64,000 bases of DNA from Clostridia bacterium (lineage in GTDB: Bacteria > Bacillota > Clostridia > Lachnospirales > Lachnospiraceae), in NCBI GenBank assembly GCA_910574835.1, contig CAJTDE010000009.1, positions 1 to 64,000 of the forward strand, given 5' to 3'. The notes beneath the pieces were generated by a model, which was not told the origin of the DNA, did not search any database, and worked only from the letters and a program-made list of their open reading frames with translations. Positions 32,716 to 42,583 of this stretch are shown here, one piece after another. Each line of letters starts with the position of its first letter. The first letter of the stretch is position 1. The position numbers and the translations under genes are program-made.

Positions 32716-34335
32716 ATGATACGTATTCAGCAGGTAAAGGCAGCTGTGGGCCATACAAGGGAAGAGCTGGAGCAGAGACTGCTTCGGGAATTGAAGCTTT
32801 CTCCGGAAAAGCTGCTTCATTATGAAATTCGCAAGCAGTCCGTTGATGCCAGGAAGAGACCGATACAATATGTATATACCATAGATGTGCAGGTCAAAGA
32901 TGAGCAGCGGGTTTTAAAGCATGCGGGCAATCCTAAGGCGGTGCTCTTTGAGAGCCATGCGTATTCCCTGCCAAAGCCGGGGAGGGAGATATTAAACCAT
33001 CCCCCTGTTATCATAGGAAGCGGTCCCTGCGGACTTTTTTGCGGTCTGATGCTGGCCAGGGCGGGGTATTGCCCTATTGTTCTCGAGAGAGGGAAGCCTG
33101 CCCCGGAGAGAAAGAAGGCTGTGGATACATTCTGGAATACGGGCTGCCTGGATCTAAGATCCAATGTACAATTCGGAGAGGGCGGGGCCGGAACCTTTTC
33201 GGACGGAAAGCTGAATACACTGGTAAAGGACCCGGCAGGCCGAAACCGGCTTGTTCTAAAGACCTTTGTGGAGGCGGGTGCGCCGGAAGAAATTCTCTGG
33301 CAGAATAAACCGCATCTGGGGACGGATCTGCTTATTGGAATTGTAGAAAACATACGGCGTCAGATTGAAGCCCTGGGCGGACAGATTCGGTTTGAGAGCC
33401 AGATGACGGATATAAAGCTCAAAGGAGATCGGATACGAAGTATCCGGACAGCGGAATATTCGGGCGGACAGGAAGAGAGCTATGAGATGGAAACGGATGT
33501 TTTGGTTTTGGCGCCCGGCCACAGCGCCCGGGATACGTATGAGATGCTGAAGGCCAGAGGGATTCCGATGGAGCCTAAGCCGTTTGCTGTGGGGGTACGG
33601 ATCGAGCATCCTCAGGAGATGATTAATTTAAGCCAATATGGGACAGACTATGTGAGGGAGCTTCCGGCAGCCTCCTATAAGCTTACCAGAAAGATTGCCG
33701 GAGGGCGGGGCGTGTACTCCTTTTGCATGTGTCCCGGAGGCTATGTTGTCAATGCATCCTCGGAAACGGGACGGCTTGCAGTGAACGGTATGAGCTATCA
33801 GAGGAGAGACGGCCGTAATGCAAACAGCGCTATGGTAGTAACCGTAGGGCCGAAGGATTTTGGCGGTGCGGATGTGCTTTCCGGAATGGAGTTTCAAAGA
33901 AGGCTGGAAGAGGCGGCATATCGGGCGGGAGAGGGAAGCGTTCCGGTGCAGCTTTTTCGGGATTATCAAAAGAATGAAGTAAGCCGCAGTCTTGGGGAAG
34001 TGGAGCCTGCCGTCAAGGGAGCCTGGAGCTTTGGCGATGTCCGCGGGATCTTTCCAGAAGAGCTGGCAGGCGCTTTGGAAGAAGGAATCTTGGGCTGCGG
34101 GCAGCTTCTTGCGGGCTTTTCCCGAGAAGATGCGGTGTTAAGCGGAGTGGAGAGCCGTACCTCGGCGCCTGTCCGTATCTCCAGAAATCAGGAGATGGAG
34201 AGTGCGGTAGGCGGCTTGTATCCCTGCGGAGAGGGAGCCGGCTATGCGGGAGGAATTACCTCCGCGGCAATGGACGGCGTAAAGGCGGCGGAAGCGATTA
34301 TTTCCCGATATGCAGTTTGGAAAAAGAGCCTATAA
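32716..34335 (+). CDS. FAD-dependent dehydrogenase (COG2509-type)
   Basis: 539 aa. A helical N-terminal domain (1-85) precedes an FAD-binding core: VIIGSGPCGLFCGLMLARAG, DLRSNVQFGEGGAGTFSDGK and LYPCGEGAGYAGGITSAAMD at the C-terminus. Related to geranylgeranyl-reductase-like and HI0933-like flavoproteins (COG2509). Clustered with the HI0933-type gene 33 bp upstream, so both may act on related substrates. Function not known; no signal peptide. The RBS is GGGAAGAAAGG, 6-8 nt before the ATG. Confidence 0.88.
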   Translation: MIRIQQVKAAVGHTREELEQRLLRELKLSPEKLLHYEIRKQSVDARKRPIQYVYTIDVQVKDEQRVLKHAGNPKAVLFESHAYSLPKPGREILNHPPVIIGSGPCGLFCGLMLARAGYCPIVLERGKPAPERKKAVDTFWNTGCLDLRSNVQFGEGGAGTFSDGKLNTLVKDPAGRNRLVLKTFVEAGAPEEILWQNKPHLGTDLLIGIVENIRRQIEALGGQIRFESQMTDIKLKGDRIRSIRTAEYSGGQEESYEMETDVLVLAPGHSARDTYEMLKARGIPMEPKPFAVGVRIEHPQEMINLSQYGTDYVRELPAASYKLTRKIAGGRGVYSFCMCPGGYVVNASSETGRLAVNGMSYQRRDGRNANSAMVVTVGPKDFGGADVLSGMEFQRRLEEAAYRAGEGSVPVQLFRDYQKNEVSRSLGEVEPAVKGAWSFGDVRGIFPEELAGALEEGILGCGQLLAGFSREDAVLSGVESRTSAPVRISRNQEMESAVGGLYPCGEGAGYAGGITSAAMDGVKAAEAIISRYAVWKKSL

Positions 34336-34468
34336 AGTATCTCTTTACCCGGCGGGCTTTTTGACTATGGAATAAAATGTAAGATGCTGTAAAAAAGAGA
34401 CGAAAAGAGATAGAAAAACTTAAGATTTCTTCTCTATACAAGTGTTTTTGTTTATGCTATTATATAGG

Positions 34469-34496
34469 TTGACCTAATACTGAGAATTGGTATAAG
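34469..34496 (+). promoter_or_regulatory. Candidate promoter for the DUF4321-radC-mre operon
   Basis: TTGACC (34469-34474), 16-bp spacer, TATAAG (34491-34496), in the AT-rich gap before the 83-aa gene. A TATTATATAGG stretch just upstream could be a second -10. Confidence 0.45.
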
Positions 34497-34603
34497 TTTA
34501 CAGTTTGCGAAAATTATGTAAACTAAAGACATAAGATATCTCAGAGGATTTGCAAAAGACAGGTTCTGTTCACAGGGTGACAGGAACCAAGATGGAGGGG
34601 GTT

Positions 34604-34855
34604 ATGAGAGCAAAAAATGGCTGGGTGCTGCTGGTTATGCTGCTGTCAGGGGTTGTCCTGGGTGGTTTTATCGGGATGCTGACTGCCAATGTATCGGGCT
34701 TAAACTGGCTGAATTACGGACAGGGCTTTGGATTGGAGAGTCCTGTTGTGCTGGACTTAGGACTGCTGGTGCTGACCTTTGGTCTTAAGCTTCAGATTTC
34801 GATTGCCAGCATCCTTGGCGTTGTGCTTGCAATCATTATTTATCGAAAGCTATAG
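34604..34855 (+). CDS. DUF4321 membrane protein (83 aa)
   Basis: Two membrane segments (WVLLVMLLSGVVLGGFIGML; KLQISIASILGVVLAIIIY) around a short outside loop, the DUF4321 layout; this gene commonly precedes radC/mreB in Clostridia. Start at MRAKNGW, 4 nt after GGAGGGGG. Function unknown. radC follows after 52 nt. Confidence 0.8.
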   Translation: MRAKNGWVLLVMLLSGVVLGGFIGMLTANVSGLNWLNYGQGFGLESPVVLDLGLLVLTFGLKLQISIASILGVVLAIIIYRKL

Positions 34856-34907
34856 AGAACTGCCGAGTCCCAAACCGGACTGCCTGGAGAGCGGAAAGGA
34901 AGAATGG

Positions 34908-35627
34908 ATGAAGGCAACAATGAAGGAGCTGTATGAAGGAGATCGCCCTTATGAAAAGTGCTTGGCCTATGGAGCGGGAGTTCTTTCGGATACCGAGCTT
35001 TTGGCTGTGCTGATGCGGACAGGAACCGTAGGAGAGACAGCCTGTGATCTGGCAGGAAGAATTTTAAAGCTGCCGGGCTATGAAGGCCTGCCGGGCTTGG
35101 CAAGAATCCCGCTGGAGCGTCTCAGAAAGCTTAAGGGCGTGGGAAAGGTGAAGGCGGTACAGTTAAAATGCGCAGCGGAGCTGGCCTCACGGATGGCAAA
35201 GGCGTCTGCAGGAGAGCGACTCTGCTTTGGTACTCCTGCTACCGTTGCGGAGTATTTTATGGAAGAACTTCGCTATGAGGAGCAGGAACAGCTCATTGTA
35301 CTGTTTTTGGATACAAGAAATCGGCTTTTAAAGGAAAAGCTTATGTTTAAAGGGACTGTGAATGCATCTATCGTATCTCCCAGAGAAGTATTTTTGGAGG
35401 CGCTGGAAGCCCATGCGGTATATATGGTTCTGGTACACAATCATCCAAGCGGAGATCCGACGCCGAGTCAGGAAGATATTAAGATGACAGAACGGATTTA
35501 TCACGGTGGTGAGCTTTTGGGTATCCGGCTTGTGGATCATGTGATTATAGGGGACCGCCGTTATTGCAGTCTGCGTGAACGAAAGGCTTTGCCGGAAGCG
35601 GAAGCATGGAAAGACATCAATACCTGA
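34908..35627 (+). CDS. radC: RadC family protein (JAB1/MPN+ domain)
   Basis: 239 aa. N-terminal UPF0758 segment (DRPYEKCLAYGAGVLSDTEL), a helix-hairpin-helix (LRKLKGVGKVKAVQLK, about 80-95) and a JAB1/MPN+ metalloprotease-like domain with HNHPSGDPTPSQEDIKMT carrying the zinc ligands. Once linked to DNA repair, its activity is unproven. Start at MKATMKELYEG, 6 nt after AAAGGAAG; an ATG four codons later is possible. It lies immediately upstream of mreB, a conserved order. Confidence 0.92.
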   Translation: MKATMKELYEGDRPYEKCLAYGAGVLSDTELLAVLMRTGTVGETACDLAGRILKLPGYEGLPGLARIPLERLRKLKGVGKVKAVQLKCAAELASRMAKASAGERLCFGTPATVAEYFMEELRYEEQEQLIVLFLDTRNRLLKEKLMFKGTVNASIVSPREVFLEALEAHAVYMVLVHNHPSGDPTPSQEDIKMTERIYHGGELLGIRLVDHVIIGDRRYCSLRERKALPEAEAWKDINT

Positions 35628-35700
35628 AGTGGACGGTATAAAATACGCTGGGCGATACGAAGGCCGCAGCAGAGGAACAGAAGAAGGAGAGGAAGATAAG

Positions 35701-36708
35701 ATGCCCGCACAAAGTTTTGGATGCGACTTTGGAACAAGCAGTATTAAGATTTACAGTAAGGAAGGCGATACCATTTTCTGTGAAAGGAATATGGTTGCCA
35801 TAGAAGAAAAAAAAGGAATGATTGCCTACGGGGACGAAGCCTTTGATATGCATGAAAAGGCTCCGGCCAATATTGAGGTGCTTTATCCGATGTCCTACGG
35901 TACTGTGGCAAGCATCACCTATATGCAGGAATTTTTGCGTGCGTTTTTAGAGAGCCACACAAAGGGGAATTTAAAGGGAGCGGAATTTTTGGTAGCTTTG
36001 CCGACGGATGTTCAGGATCGTGTATTCACGACCTTAGTCCAGGGAACCGGTTTGAAGTCCAAGAATATCCAGCTGATTGATAAGCCGGTGGCGGCCGGGC
36101 TTGGCCTTGGCCTTGATGTGACGCAGGCCCAGGGTGTGATGCTGGTGGATGTGGGAGCGGATACCACAGAGATTTCCATTCTTTCCCTTGGCGGAACCGT
36201 TACCAGTAAGCTGATAAAGAATGGTGGCAACAAGATTGACGAGGCCATTTCCAGCGCAATCCGAAGAGAGTTCGGATATTTTATCGGGAATAAGACAGCG
36301 GAGATTTTGAAAAATGAGCTGGGCTACATGCCCGGAGATACGGAGACAAAACGGGAGATCTGCGGCCGGAATATGGCGCTTGGACTTCCTGCTCTTTTGG
36401 ATATTACGGCAGATTTTGTGGCGACGGCTATTTCCGAGCAGCTAAAGGCTATCGTAGATGCGATTAAAATGATTCTGGAGCGGACTCCGCCTGAGCTGGG
36501 CGTGGATATTATCCGGAACGGCATCTATCTGACCGGCGGAGTGGCGAATCTGAAGGGCCTGGACGAGCTGATTGCGAAGGCTACGAATATCCGGGTGAAT
36601 CTGGTGGACAGACCGGAGGAGTGTGTGGCAAGAGGACTGGCTCGCGTGATTAAAGAAAAGGAATTTAAAAGCCTTGCATTTGTCACAAAGGAACAGGATT
36701 ACAACTGA
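35701..36708 (+). CDS. mreB: Rod shape-determining actin homologue MreB
   Basis: 335 aa. Actin/HSP70 ATPase: FGCDFGTSSIKIYSKEG (phosphate 1), IDKPVAAGLGLGLDVTQAQGV (connect region), LVDVGADTTEISILSLGGTV (phosphate 2), GIYLTGGVANLKGLDELI (adenosine motif). It forms membrane-bound filaments guiding elongation-phase peptidoglycan synthesis. GGAGAGGAAGATAAG leads to the ATG at 35701; the frame upstream overlaps radC and is not used. mreC follows after 12 nt. Confidence 0.95.
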   Translation: MPAQSFGCDFGTSSIKIYSKEGDTIFCERNMVAIEEKKGMIAYGDEAFDMHEKAPANIEVLYPMSYGTVASITYMQEFLRAFLESHTKGNLKGAEFLVALPTDVQDRVFTTLVQGTGLKSKNIQLIDKPVAAGLGLGLDVTQAQGVMLVDVGADTTEISILSLGGTVTSKLIKNGGNKIDEAISSAIRREFGYFIGNKTAEILKNELGYMPGDTETKREICGRNMALGLPALLDITADFVATAISEQLKAIVDAIKMILERTPPELGVDIIRNGIYLTGGVANLKGLDELIAKATNIRVNLVDRPEECVARGLARVIKEKEFKSLAFVTKEQDYN

Positions 36709-36720
36709 CTTAGGTGAGCT

Positions 36721-37575
36721 ATGAAGAAAAGAAATCATTTTATGATACCGACAAAGTACATATTTGCGGTACTTGCGGCCTTGTGCATCGTTATGATGTT
36801 TCTTTCCTACAGCACAGGACTGGGGGGGCAGACGCTGGGCAGAATGGCTGGCTATATTTTTGTGCCTTTTGAGCAGGGGCTGAGCAGCATCGGAGGCTGG
36901 GTCAGGGAAAAGCAGGAAAGTCTGGAAGATCTGACAGCGGTTCAGGCTCACAATGAGCAACTTCAGGCCCAGGTAGACGAGCTTACCATAGAGAACAGCC
37001 AGTTGATTCAGAATCAGTATCGTCTGGAGCAGTTGGAGGAGCTTTATGAGCTGGATCAGGCTTACGGTGACTTTAACAAGGTGGCGGCTAATATTATTGC
37101 CACAGACGGAGGCAATTGGTTCAATACCTTTGTGATTGACAAAGGGAAGAACGACGGAATTGACGAGGGCATGAACGTGCTGGCCGGAAGCGGCCTGGTG
37201 GGGATTATCACCAAGGCGGGAGACAACTGGGCGCAGGTCCGTTCCATTATTGATGATTTGAGCCATGTGAGCGCCAAGACCCTTTCTACCTCGGATCTCT
37301 GCTTTGTGAACGGAGATCTGCAGCTGATGAATGAGGGTTTTATTCATATTGAGCAGCTAAAGGACCCGGATGATCAGATTACCATAGGCGAAAAGATTGT
37401 CACCTCTCATGTGAGCGATCGCTACCATGAAGGCATTTTGATCGGCTATGTGAATGAACTGACGCCGGATTCCAATAATTTGACAAAATCGGGAACATTA
37501 ACGCCGGCTGTTGATTTTGAACATCTGCATACCGTTTTGGTTATTACGGATTTAAAACAGCAGCCCGGTCAGTGA
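36721..37575 (+). CDS. mreC: Rod shape-determining protein MreC
   Basis: 284 aa. Short cytoplasmic basic start, one membrane helix (YIFAVLAALCIVMMFLSYS, about 13-31), a coiled coil (60-110, VQAHNEQLQAQVDELTIENS), then two beta-barrel domains with VIDKGKNDGIDEGMNVLAGS and GLVGIITKAGDNWAQVRSII. Extracytoplasmic scaffold linking MreB/MreD to PBP2 and RodA. Part of the mreBCD-mrdA run; mreD follows after 13 nt. Confidence 0.94.
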   Translation: MKKRNHFMIPTKYIFAVLAALCIVMMFLSYSTGLGGQTLGRMAGYIFVPFEQGLSSIGGWVREKQESLEDLTAVQAHNEQLQAQVDELTIENSQLIQNQYRLEQLEELYELDQAYGDFNKVAANIIATDGGNWFNTFVIDKGKNDGIDEGMNVLAGSGLVGIITKAGDNWAQVRSIIDDLSHVSAKTLSTSDLCFVNGDLQLMNEGFIHIEQLKDPDDQITIGEKIVTSHVSDRYHEGILIGYVNELTPDSNNLTKSGTLTPAVDFEHLHTVLVITDLKQQPGQ

Positions 37576-37588
37576 GTAGGAGTCGTAT

Positions 37589-38155
37589 ATGAAACAAAAG
37601 CTCGTAACAGCGCTTGTGATTATCGTTTGCTTTATCTTTCAGTGTACCATATTTAAAGGTCTGGCTTTGGCGTCTATTTCTCCGAATCTGCTGTTGATTT
37701 TTACGACATCTATGGGATTTATGCGGGGGGAGCGGGAAGGACTTGTCATCGGTTTCTTCTGCGGTCTTTTGATGGATATATTTTTCGGAAGTCTTTTGGG
37801 ATTCTATGCCCTTTTGTATATGTTCCTGGGGTATGGAAGCGGATTGTTCCACATGATTTTTTATGATGAGGATATTAAGCTGCCTATGATTTGGATAGCT
37901 TTAAGTGAGCTTGTTTATGGATTAAGCATCTATTTCTTTTTGTTTTTAATGCGCAGCAGATTTGAGTTTGGATATTATTTCATTCATATTATTTTACCTG
38001 AGCTTATTTATACGGTAGCGCTGACCATCGTGCTGTATCGGCCGATTCAGAAGCTGAACAGCCTGCTGGAGTATTTGAAGGGCGACACCATCCGTGACTA
38101 TCATACCACCTCTGCTATGGTGGGACAGGCAGAGAATCAGACAGAGGAGCTTTGA
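37589..38155 (+). CDS. mreD: Rod shape-determining membrane protein MreD
   Basis: 188 aa with five or six membrane helices (LVTALVIIVCFIFQCTIFKG; LVIGFFCGLLMDIFFGSLLG; YALLYMFLGYGSGLFH; YFIHIILPELIYTVALTIVL) and a short polar C-terminus. It belongs to the elongasome with MreC. Its stop overlaps the region of the TTG start of mrdA, so the genes are coupled. Confidence 0.92.
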   Translation: MKQKLVTALVIIVCFIFQCTIFKGLALASISPNLLLIFTTSMGFMRGEREGLVIGFFCGLLMDIFFGSLLGFYALLYMFLGYGSGLFHMIFYDEDIKLPMIWIALSELVYGLSIYFFLFLMRSRFEFGYYFIHIILPELIYTVALTIVLYRPIQKLNSLLEYLKGDTIRDYHTTSAMVGQAENQTEEL

Positions 38156-38157
38156 GA

Positions 38158-41046
38158 TTGTTTAGAGATATCAGAGATGCATTATGGAATTTGGTAAAAT
38201 CAAGAGTCTTTTTGCTGGCGGTTGTATTTATGGTGATGTTTGCAATCTTACTGCAAAGAGTGTTCTACCTGCAGATTGTAATGGGGGAGGAATATCAGGA
38301 TACCTTTTCCTTAATGACAGAGCGGGAGGTGTCTTTGACCAGCACACGGGGGGACATTTATGACCGCAATGGGAATGTGCTGGCTTACAGTGAGATTTCC
38401 TACTCGGTAACCATACAGGACAATGGTGCGTATCCCAATAATAAGGTGAAGAATGCCCAGTTAAATCAGACGATTTATCAGCTGATCCGGCTGATTGAAA
38501 AGAACGGCGATCAGGTAGTCAGCGATATGGGAATCGTCTATGAGAACGGGAAGTTTGAATTTACATTGGAAGGAAATGCGCTTCTTCGTTTGAAGGCTGA
38601 CATTTATGGGGAGACTAAGATCAGCGATTTGACGGCGGAGGAGGAGCTTTCGGACGCCGAGGCGGTGATGGAATATCTCTGTGAGGAGCGGTATGGAATC
38701 AAAGCCTCCTACACGGAAAAGGAGCAGGAGGATTATGACTTGCTGATCTCAGGCTATACGCCGCAGGAGCAGCTTAAAATCGCCACAATTCGTCTTTCGA
38801 TGGCTTCCAATAGCTACAAGCGCTATGTGGCGACTACGGTGGCGGTCAATGTAAGTGAGGAGACAGTGGCGGCCGTGCTGGAGAATCAGGATACCTTGCA
38901 GGGCGCGGGAATCGAGGAAAGCAGCCGCCGCGTGTATCCGGACAGCGAATATTTTTCATCCATCATCGGCTATATCGGGAAGGCATCCCAGGAAGAGCTT
39001 GATGTCCTCCAGGCAGAGAATCCCGATTATGAGCTGAATGATATCGTAGGAAAAGCCGGGATAGAGCAGTATCTGGAAACAAAGCTGCAGGGGACCAAGG
39101 GTTATGAAAAAATGTATGTGGACAGCGTAGGGCGAGTGCTGGAGGTGGTGGACAGCAAAGAACCGGTTCCGGGCAACAACATCTACCTGACCATTGATAA
39201 GGATTTGCAGATTGCAATTTACAATCTGATAGAGCAGAAGCTGGCAGGAATCCTGATCAGTAAGATTGACAATATGAAGGAGTATGTGCCTGGTCCGAAA
39301 GCCAGTGCGGATAAGATTCGGATTCCGATCTATGATGTATATTATGCTCTGATTGAAAATCGTATTATTGATATCGGAAGATTCTCCGGCGACAATGCAT
39401 CGGAGCTTGAGCGAAGTATCTATGAGCGCTTTCTTAACAGGCGTGAGAACGCCATTGCGTCTTTGCTGGAAGAGCTGAATGCGGAGAATCCGAAAGCTTA
39501 TCAGGATTTATCAAAAGAAATGATGAATTATATGAGCTATCTGGTGTCTGATGTGCTGATGGGGGAAAACCAGGTGCTGATGGAGGATGCGGTAGACACA
39601 AAGGATGCCACCTATATTGCCTGGACTACGGATGAGACAATCAGCCTTCAGGAATATTTAAGATATGCAATCTCCATGAACTGGATTGATGTGACGAAGA
39701 TTTCCGGGGACAATCCTTATCTGGATTCTCAGGAGATCTACCAATCCGTCCTGAGCTATATGGAGGAGTATTTGCTGGAGGACGATACCTTTGGCCGGAT
39801 GCTCTATAAATATATGATTTTGGATGATGTTGTTTCCGGAAAAGAAATTTGTCTTTTATTATATGAGCAGAATGTGTTAGAATATGAAGAGGAAACAATT
39901 TCCAGATTAAATTCGGGACAGCTTTCCGCTTACGGATTTATGATTGACAAGATTCGGAATCTGGAGATTACCCCGGCCCAGCTGGCTTTAGAGCCGTGCA
40001 GTGCGGGCGTTGTGGTTGTGGATGTGAATACGGGGCAGACGCTTGCTTGTGTCACTTATCCCAGCTTTGACAATAACCGGCTGACGAATGTGATGGATTC
40101 CGCTTATTTCGGCAGCTTACAGCAGGATTTGTCTTCTCCCTTTGTAAATCGTGCTACTCAGGAGAACCTGGCTCCCGGTTCCACCTTTAAACCGGTTGCA
40201 GCCATTGCCGGTCTGGAGGAAGGGGCGATCAGCGTGGGAGAGATGATTTACGGCAGAGGTATTTTTACGGATATTGATCGGCCTCCCACCTGCTGGATTT
40301 ACAATCAGTACGGAGGGCATCACGGCAACGAGAATGTCAGCACGGCGATCCGGGATTCCTGCAACTACTATTTTTATGAGCTGGGATACCGACTTTCCGG
40401 CGGAAGAACAACCAATACCTATTCTACGGATCTGGGGCTTTCCATTTTGGCAAAGTATGCCAGAATGTTTGGGCTGGGAGAGAAGTCAGGTTTGGAGATT
40501 CCGGAATATGAGCCTGAGATTTCCGACCTGGACCCGGTGCGTTCCGCAATCGGACAGGGAACTCACAGCTATTCCATATCACATATTGCCAGATATGTCG
40601 CAACCCTTGCCAATCGTGGGAACTGCTACAATCTGACACTTGTGGACAGGATGGAGTCTACTGACGGCACTTTGCTCGAGAAGCATGAGCCGGAGCTTTA
40701 TAACAAGGTAGAGATATCTGACAGCAGCTGGGATGCGGTTCAGACCGGTATGCGTCTGGTGGCGGAGAAAACAGCCTCCCTGAACAGCCTTGGGATTTCC
40801 CTTGCAGCCAAGACAGGTACGGCTCAGCAGAGCAAAAGCCACCCGAACCATGCGTTGTTTGTAAGCTATGCGCCCTTCGAGCAGCCGGAAATTGCTATGG
40901 CGGTTCGAATTGCCAACGGATACACCTCCGGTAATGCGGCTGAACTGGGGGCAGATATTTATCGATATTATTTTGGGCTTGCCGAGGAAGAGGAATTGAT
41001 CGACGGAACGGCGGCAGAGGGAACCGGAGAAAATATTGCAGATTAG
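38158..41046 (+). CDS. mrdA: Penicillin-binding protein 2 (elongation transpeptidase)
   Basis: About 963 aa, long for PBP2. One membrane helix (VFLLAVVFMVMFAILLQRVF), a pedestal domain (TSTRGDIYDRNGNVLAYSEI), then a transpeptidase domain with SxxK in LAPGSTFKP, SxN in RDSCNYYFYELGY and KTG in AAKTGTAQ. About 300 extra residues lie between the pedestal and catalytic domains (roughly 390-600), a feature of some clostridial PBP2 proteins. The start is the TTG at 38158, 8 nt after GAGGAG, rather than the TTG at 38152, which is too close to that RBS. Works with RodA, encoded downstream. Confidence 0.93.
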   Translation: MFRDIRDALWNLVKSRVFLLAVVFMVMFAILLQRVFYLQIVMGEEYQDTFSLMTEREVSLTSTRGDIYDRNGNVLAYSEISYSVTIQDNGAYPNNKVKNAQLNQTIYQLIRLIEKNGDQVVSDMGIVYENGKFEFTLEGNALLRLKADIYGETKISDLTAEEELSDAEAVMEYLCEERYGIKASYTEKEQEDYDLLISGYTPQEQLKIATIRLSMASNSYKRYVATTVAVNVSEETVAAVLENQDTLQGAGIEESSRRVYPDSEYFSSIIGYIGKASQEELDVLQAENPDYELNDIVGKAGIEQYLETKLQGTKGYEKMYVDSVGRVLEVVDSKEPVPGNNIYLTIDKDLQIAIYNLIEQKLAGILISKIDNMKEYVPGPKASADKIRIPIYDVYYALIENRIIDIGRFSGDNASELERSIYERFLNRRENAIASLLEELNAENPKAYQDLSKEMMNYMSYLVSDVLMGENQVLMEDAVDTKDATYIAWTTDETISLQEYLRYAISMNWIDVTKISGDNPYLDSQEIYQSVLSYMEEYLLEDDTFGRMLYKYMILDDVVSGKEICLLLYEQNVLEYEEETISRLNSGQLSAYGFMIDKIRNLEITPAQLALEPCSAGVVVVDVNTGQTLACVTYPSFDNNRLTNVMDSAYFGSLQQDLSSPFVNRATQENLAPGSTFKPVAAIAGLEEGAISVGEMIYGRGIFTDIDRPPTCWIYNQYGGHHGNENVSTAIRDSCNYYFYELGYRLSGGRTTNTYSTDLGLSILAKYARMFGLGEKSGLEIPEYEPEISDLDPVRSAIGQGTHSYSISHIARYVATLANRGNCYNLTLVDRMESTDGTLLEKHEPELYNKVEISDSSWDAVQTGMRLVAEKTASLNSLGISLAAKTGTAQQSKSHPNHALFVSYAPFEQPEIAMAVRIANGYTSGNAAELGADIYRYYFGLAEEEELIDGTAAEGTGENIAD

Positions 41047-41057
41047 GAGAGAATACA

Positions 41058-41750
41058 ATGGCAAATCAACCAGTGATCATCAAAAGCAATAAATATGGAT
41101 TGATTGTGATTCTGGATGCGGAGCTTTCTATGGAAAAGCTGAAGGAAGAGGTGGCGGAGAAGTTCCGCTCCTCGGCTAAGTTCTTTGGAGAGGCGCAGAT
41201 GGCAGTCTGCTTTCAGGGAAGAGGGCTTTCATTGGAAGAAGAGATGGAGCTGGTAGAGACAATTTCAGGGAATTGCCAGATCCGGATCGTCAGCATCATT
41301 GATGAAAACGAAGAGCTGGAGGCACAGATGCAGAGAGCCTTGGAAGAGAAGGAGAAAAAACCGGCGGATCTGATGAACCTGCAGGACGGACGCTTTTACA
41401 AGGGGACCCTGCGTTCGGGCCAGGTGCTGGAATCGGAGACAAGCGTCATTATTCTGGGAGATGTGAATCCCGGAGCCAGAGTTATCTCCAAGGGAAATGT
41501 GATTGTGCTGGGCACCCTGAAGGGAAATATATTCGTAGGCGCAGCAGGGAATGAGGCGGCTTTTGTGGCGGCTCTGTCTATGGATCCTATGCAGATACGA
41601 ATTGGGGATGTGATTGCCCGATGCTCCGACGGGACTTCCGTAAAGAAAAAGAAGAAGGTGGACAATACGCCGAAGATTGCTTATGTGGAGGATGGGAATA
41701 TTTATATAGAACCCATTACGAAAGAGGTTTTGAACGATATACGTTTATAA
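41058..41750 (+). CDS. minC: Septum site-determining protein MinC
   Basis: 230 aa. N-terminal FtsZ-inhibiting domain (1-100, starting QPVIIKSNKYGLIVILDAEL) and C-terminal beta-helix domain (GDVNPGARVISKGNVIVLGT, FVAALSMDPMQIRIGDVI) that binds MinD and itself. It blocks FtsZ rings away from midcell. RBS AGGAGAG, spacing about 7. It lies 11 nt after mrdA and 29 nt before minD, so one operon with the shape genes. Confidence 0.94.
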   Translation: MANQPVIIKSNKYGLIVILDAELSMEKLKEEVAEKFRSSAKFFGEAQMAVCFQGRGLSLEEEMELVETISGNCQIRIVSIIDENEELEAQMQRALEEKEKKPADLMNLQDGRFYKGTLRSGQVLESETSVIILGDVNPGARVISKGNVIVLGTLKGNIFVGAAGNEAAFVAALSMDPMQIRIGDVIARCSDGTSVKKKKKVDNTPKIAYVEDGNIYIEPITKEVLNDIRL

Positions 41751-41779
41751 TATTATTTTAATTTGGAGGAAGAAATCGT

Positions 41780-42565
41780 ATGAGTGAGGTAATTGTAATT
41801 ACATCCGGAAAGGGCGGCGTGGGAAAGACCACCTCCACGGCGAATATTGGTACAGGGCTTGCTAAGCTGAATAAAAATGTGGTCATGATTGACACGGATA
41901 TCGGACTTCGGAATCTGGACGTGGTCATGGGACTGGAAAACAGGATTGTATACAATCTGGTGGATGTGGTAGAAGGGAACTGCCGGATCAAGCAGGCGCT
42001 GATCAAGGACAAGCGTTATCCCAATCTGTCCCTTTTGCCCTCTGCGCAGACAAGAGATAAAACGGCAGTCAATCCGGAGCAGATGGTAAAGCTGATTGAT
42101 GAGCTTAGGAACGAGTTTGATTACATACTTCTGGACTGTCCGGCAGGTATTGAGCAGGGCTTTAAGAATGCAATAGCAGCGGCAGACCGCGCTATTATTG
42201 TGACGACTCCGGAGGTTTCCGCCATCCGGGATGCGGATCGCATCATTGGACTTTTAGAAGCCAATGAGATTCACAAGATTGATTTGATTGTAAACCGCCT
42301 GCGCATGGATATGGTGAAGCGGGGGGATATGATGTCGATTGAGGATGTCATTGACATTCTGGCGATTGACCTGATTGGCGCCGTTCCGGATGATGAGAGT
42401 ATTGTAATTGCAACCAATCAGGGAGAACCCCTGGCTGGCGATTCTTCTATGGCGGGAACTGCTTATATGAATATTTGTAAGCGCGTTCTGGGCGAGGAGG
42501 TTCCCCTGATGAATATGGAGGTCAATAATGGATTTTTTGCCAAGGTTGCAAAGCTGTTTAAATAA
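41780..42565 (+). CDS. minD: Septum site-determining ATPase MinD
   Basis: 261 aa. Deviant Walker A SGKGGVGKTTSTANIG (residues 10-25) with signature Lys, IDTDIGLRNLDVVMGLENR, LLDCPAGIEQGF, and the C-terminal amphipathic membrane-targeting helix NNGFFAKVAKLFK. Recruits MinC to the membrane; MinE stimulates its ATPase. RBS TTGGAGGAAG, spacing 7-8. Confidence 0.97.
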   Translation: MSEVIVITSGKGGVGKTTSTANIGTGLAKLNKNVVMIDTDIGLRNLDVVMGLENRIVYNLVDVVEGNCRIKQALIKDKRYPNLSLLPSAQTRDKTAVNPEQMVKLIDELRNEFDYILLDCPAGIEQGFKNAIAAADRAIIVTTPEVSAIRDADRIIGLLEANEIHKIDLIVNRLRMDMVKRGDMMSIEDVIDILAIDLIGAVPDDESIVIATNQGEPLAGDSSMAGTAYMNICKRVLGEEVPLMNMEVNNGFFAKVAKLFK

Positions 42566-42583
42566 TCAAAGGGGGAAAGAAAA

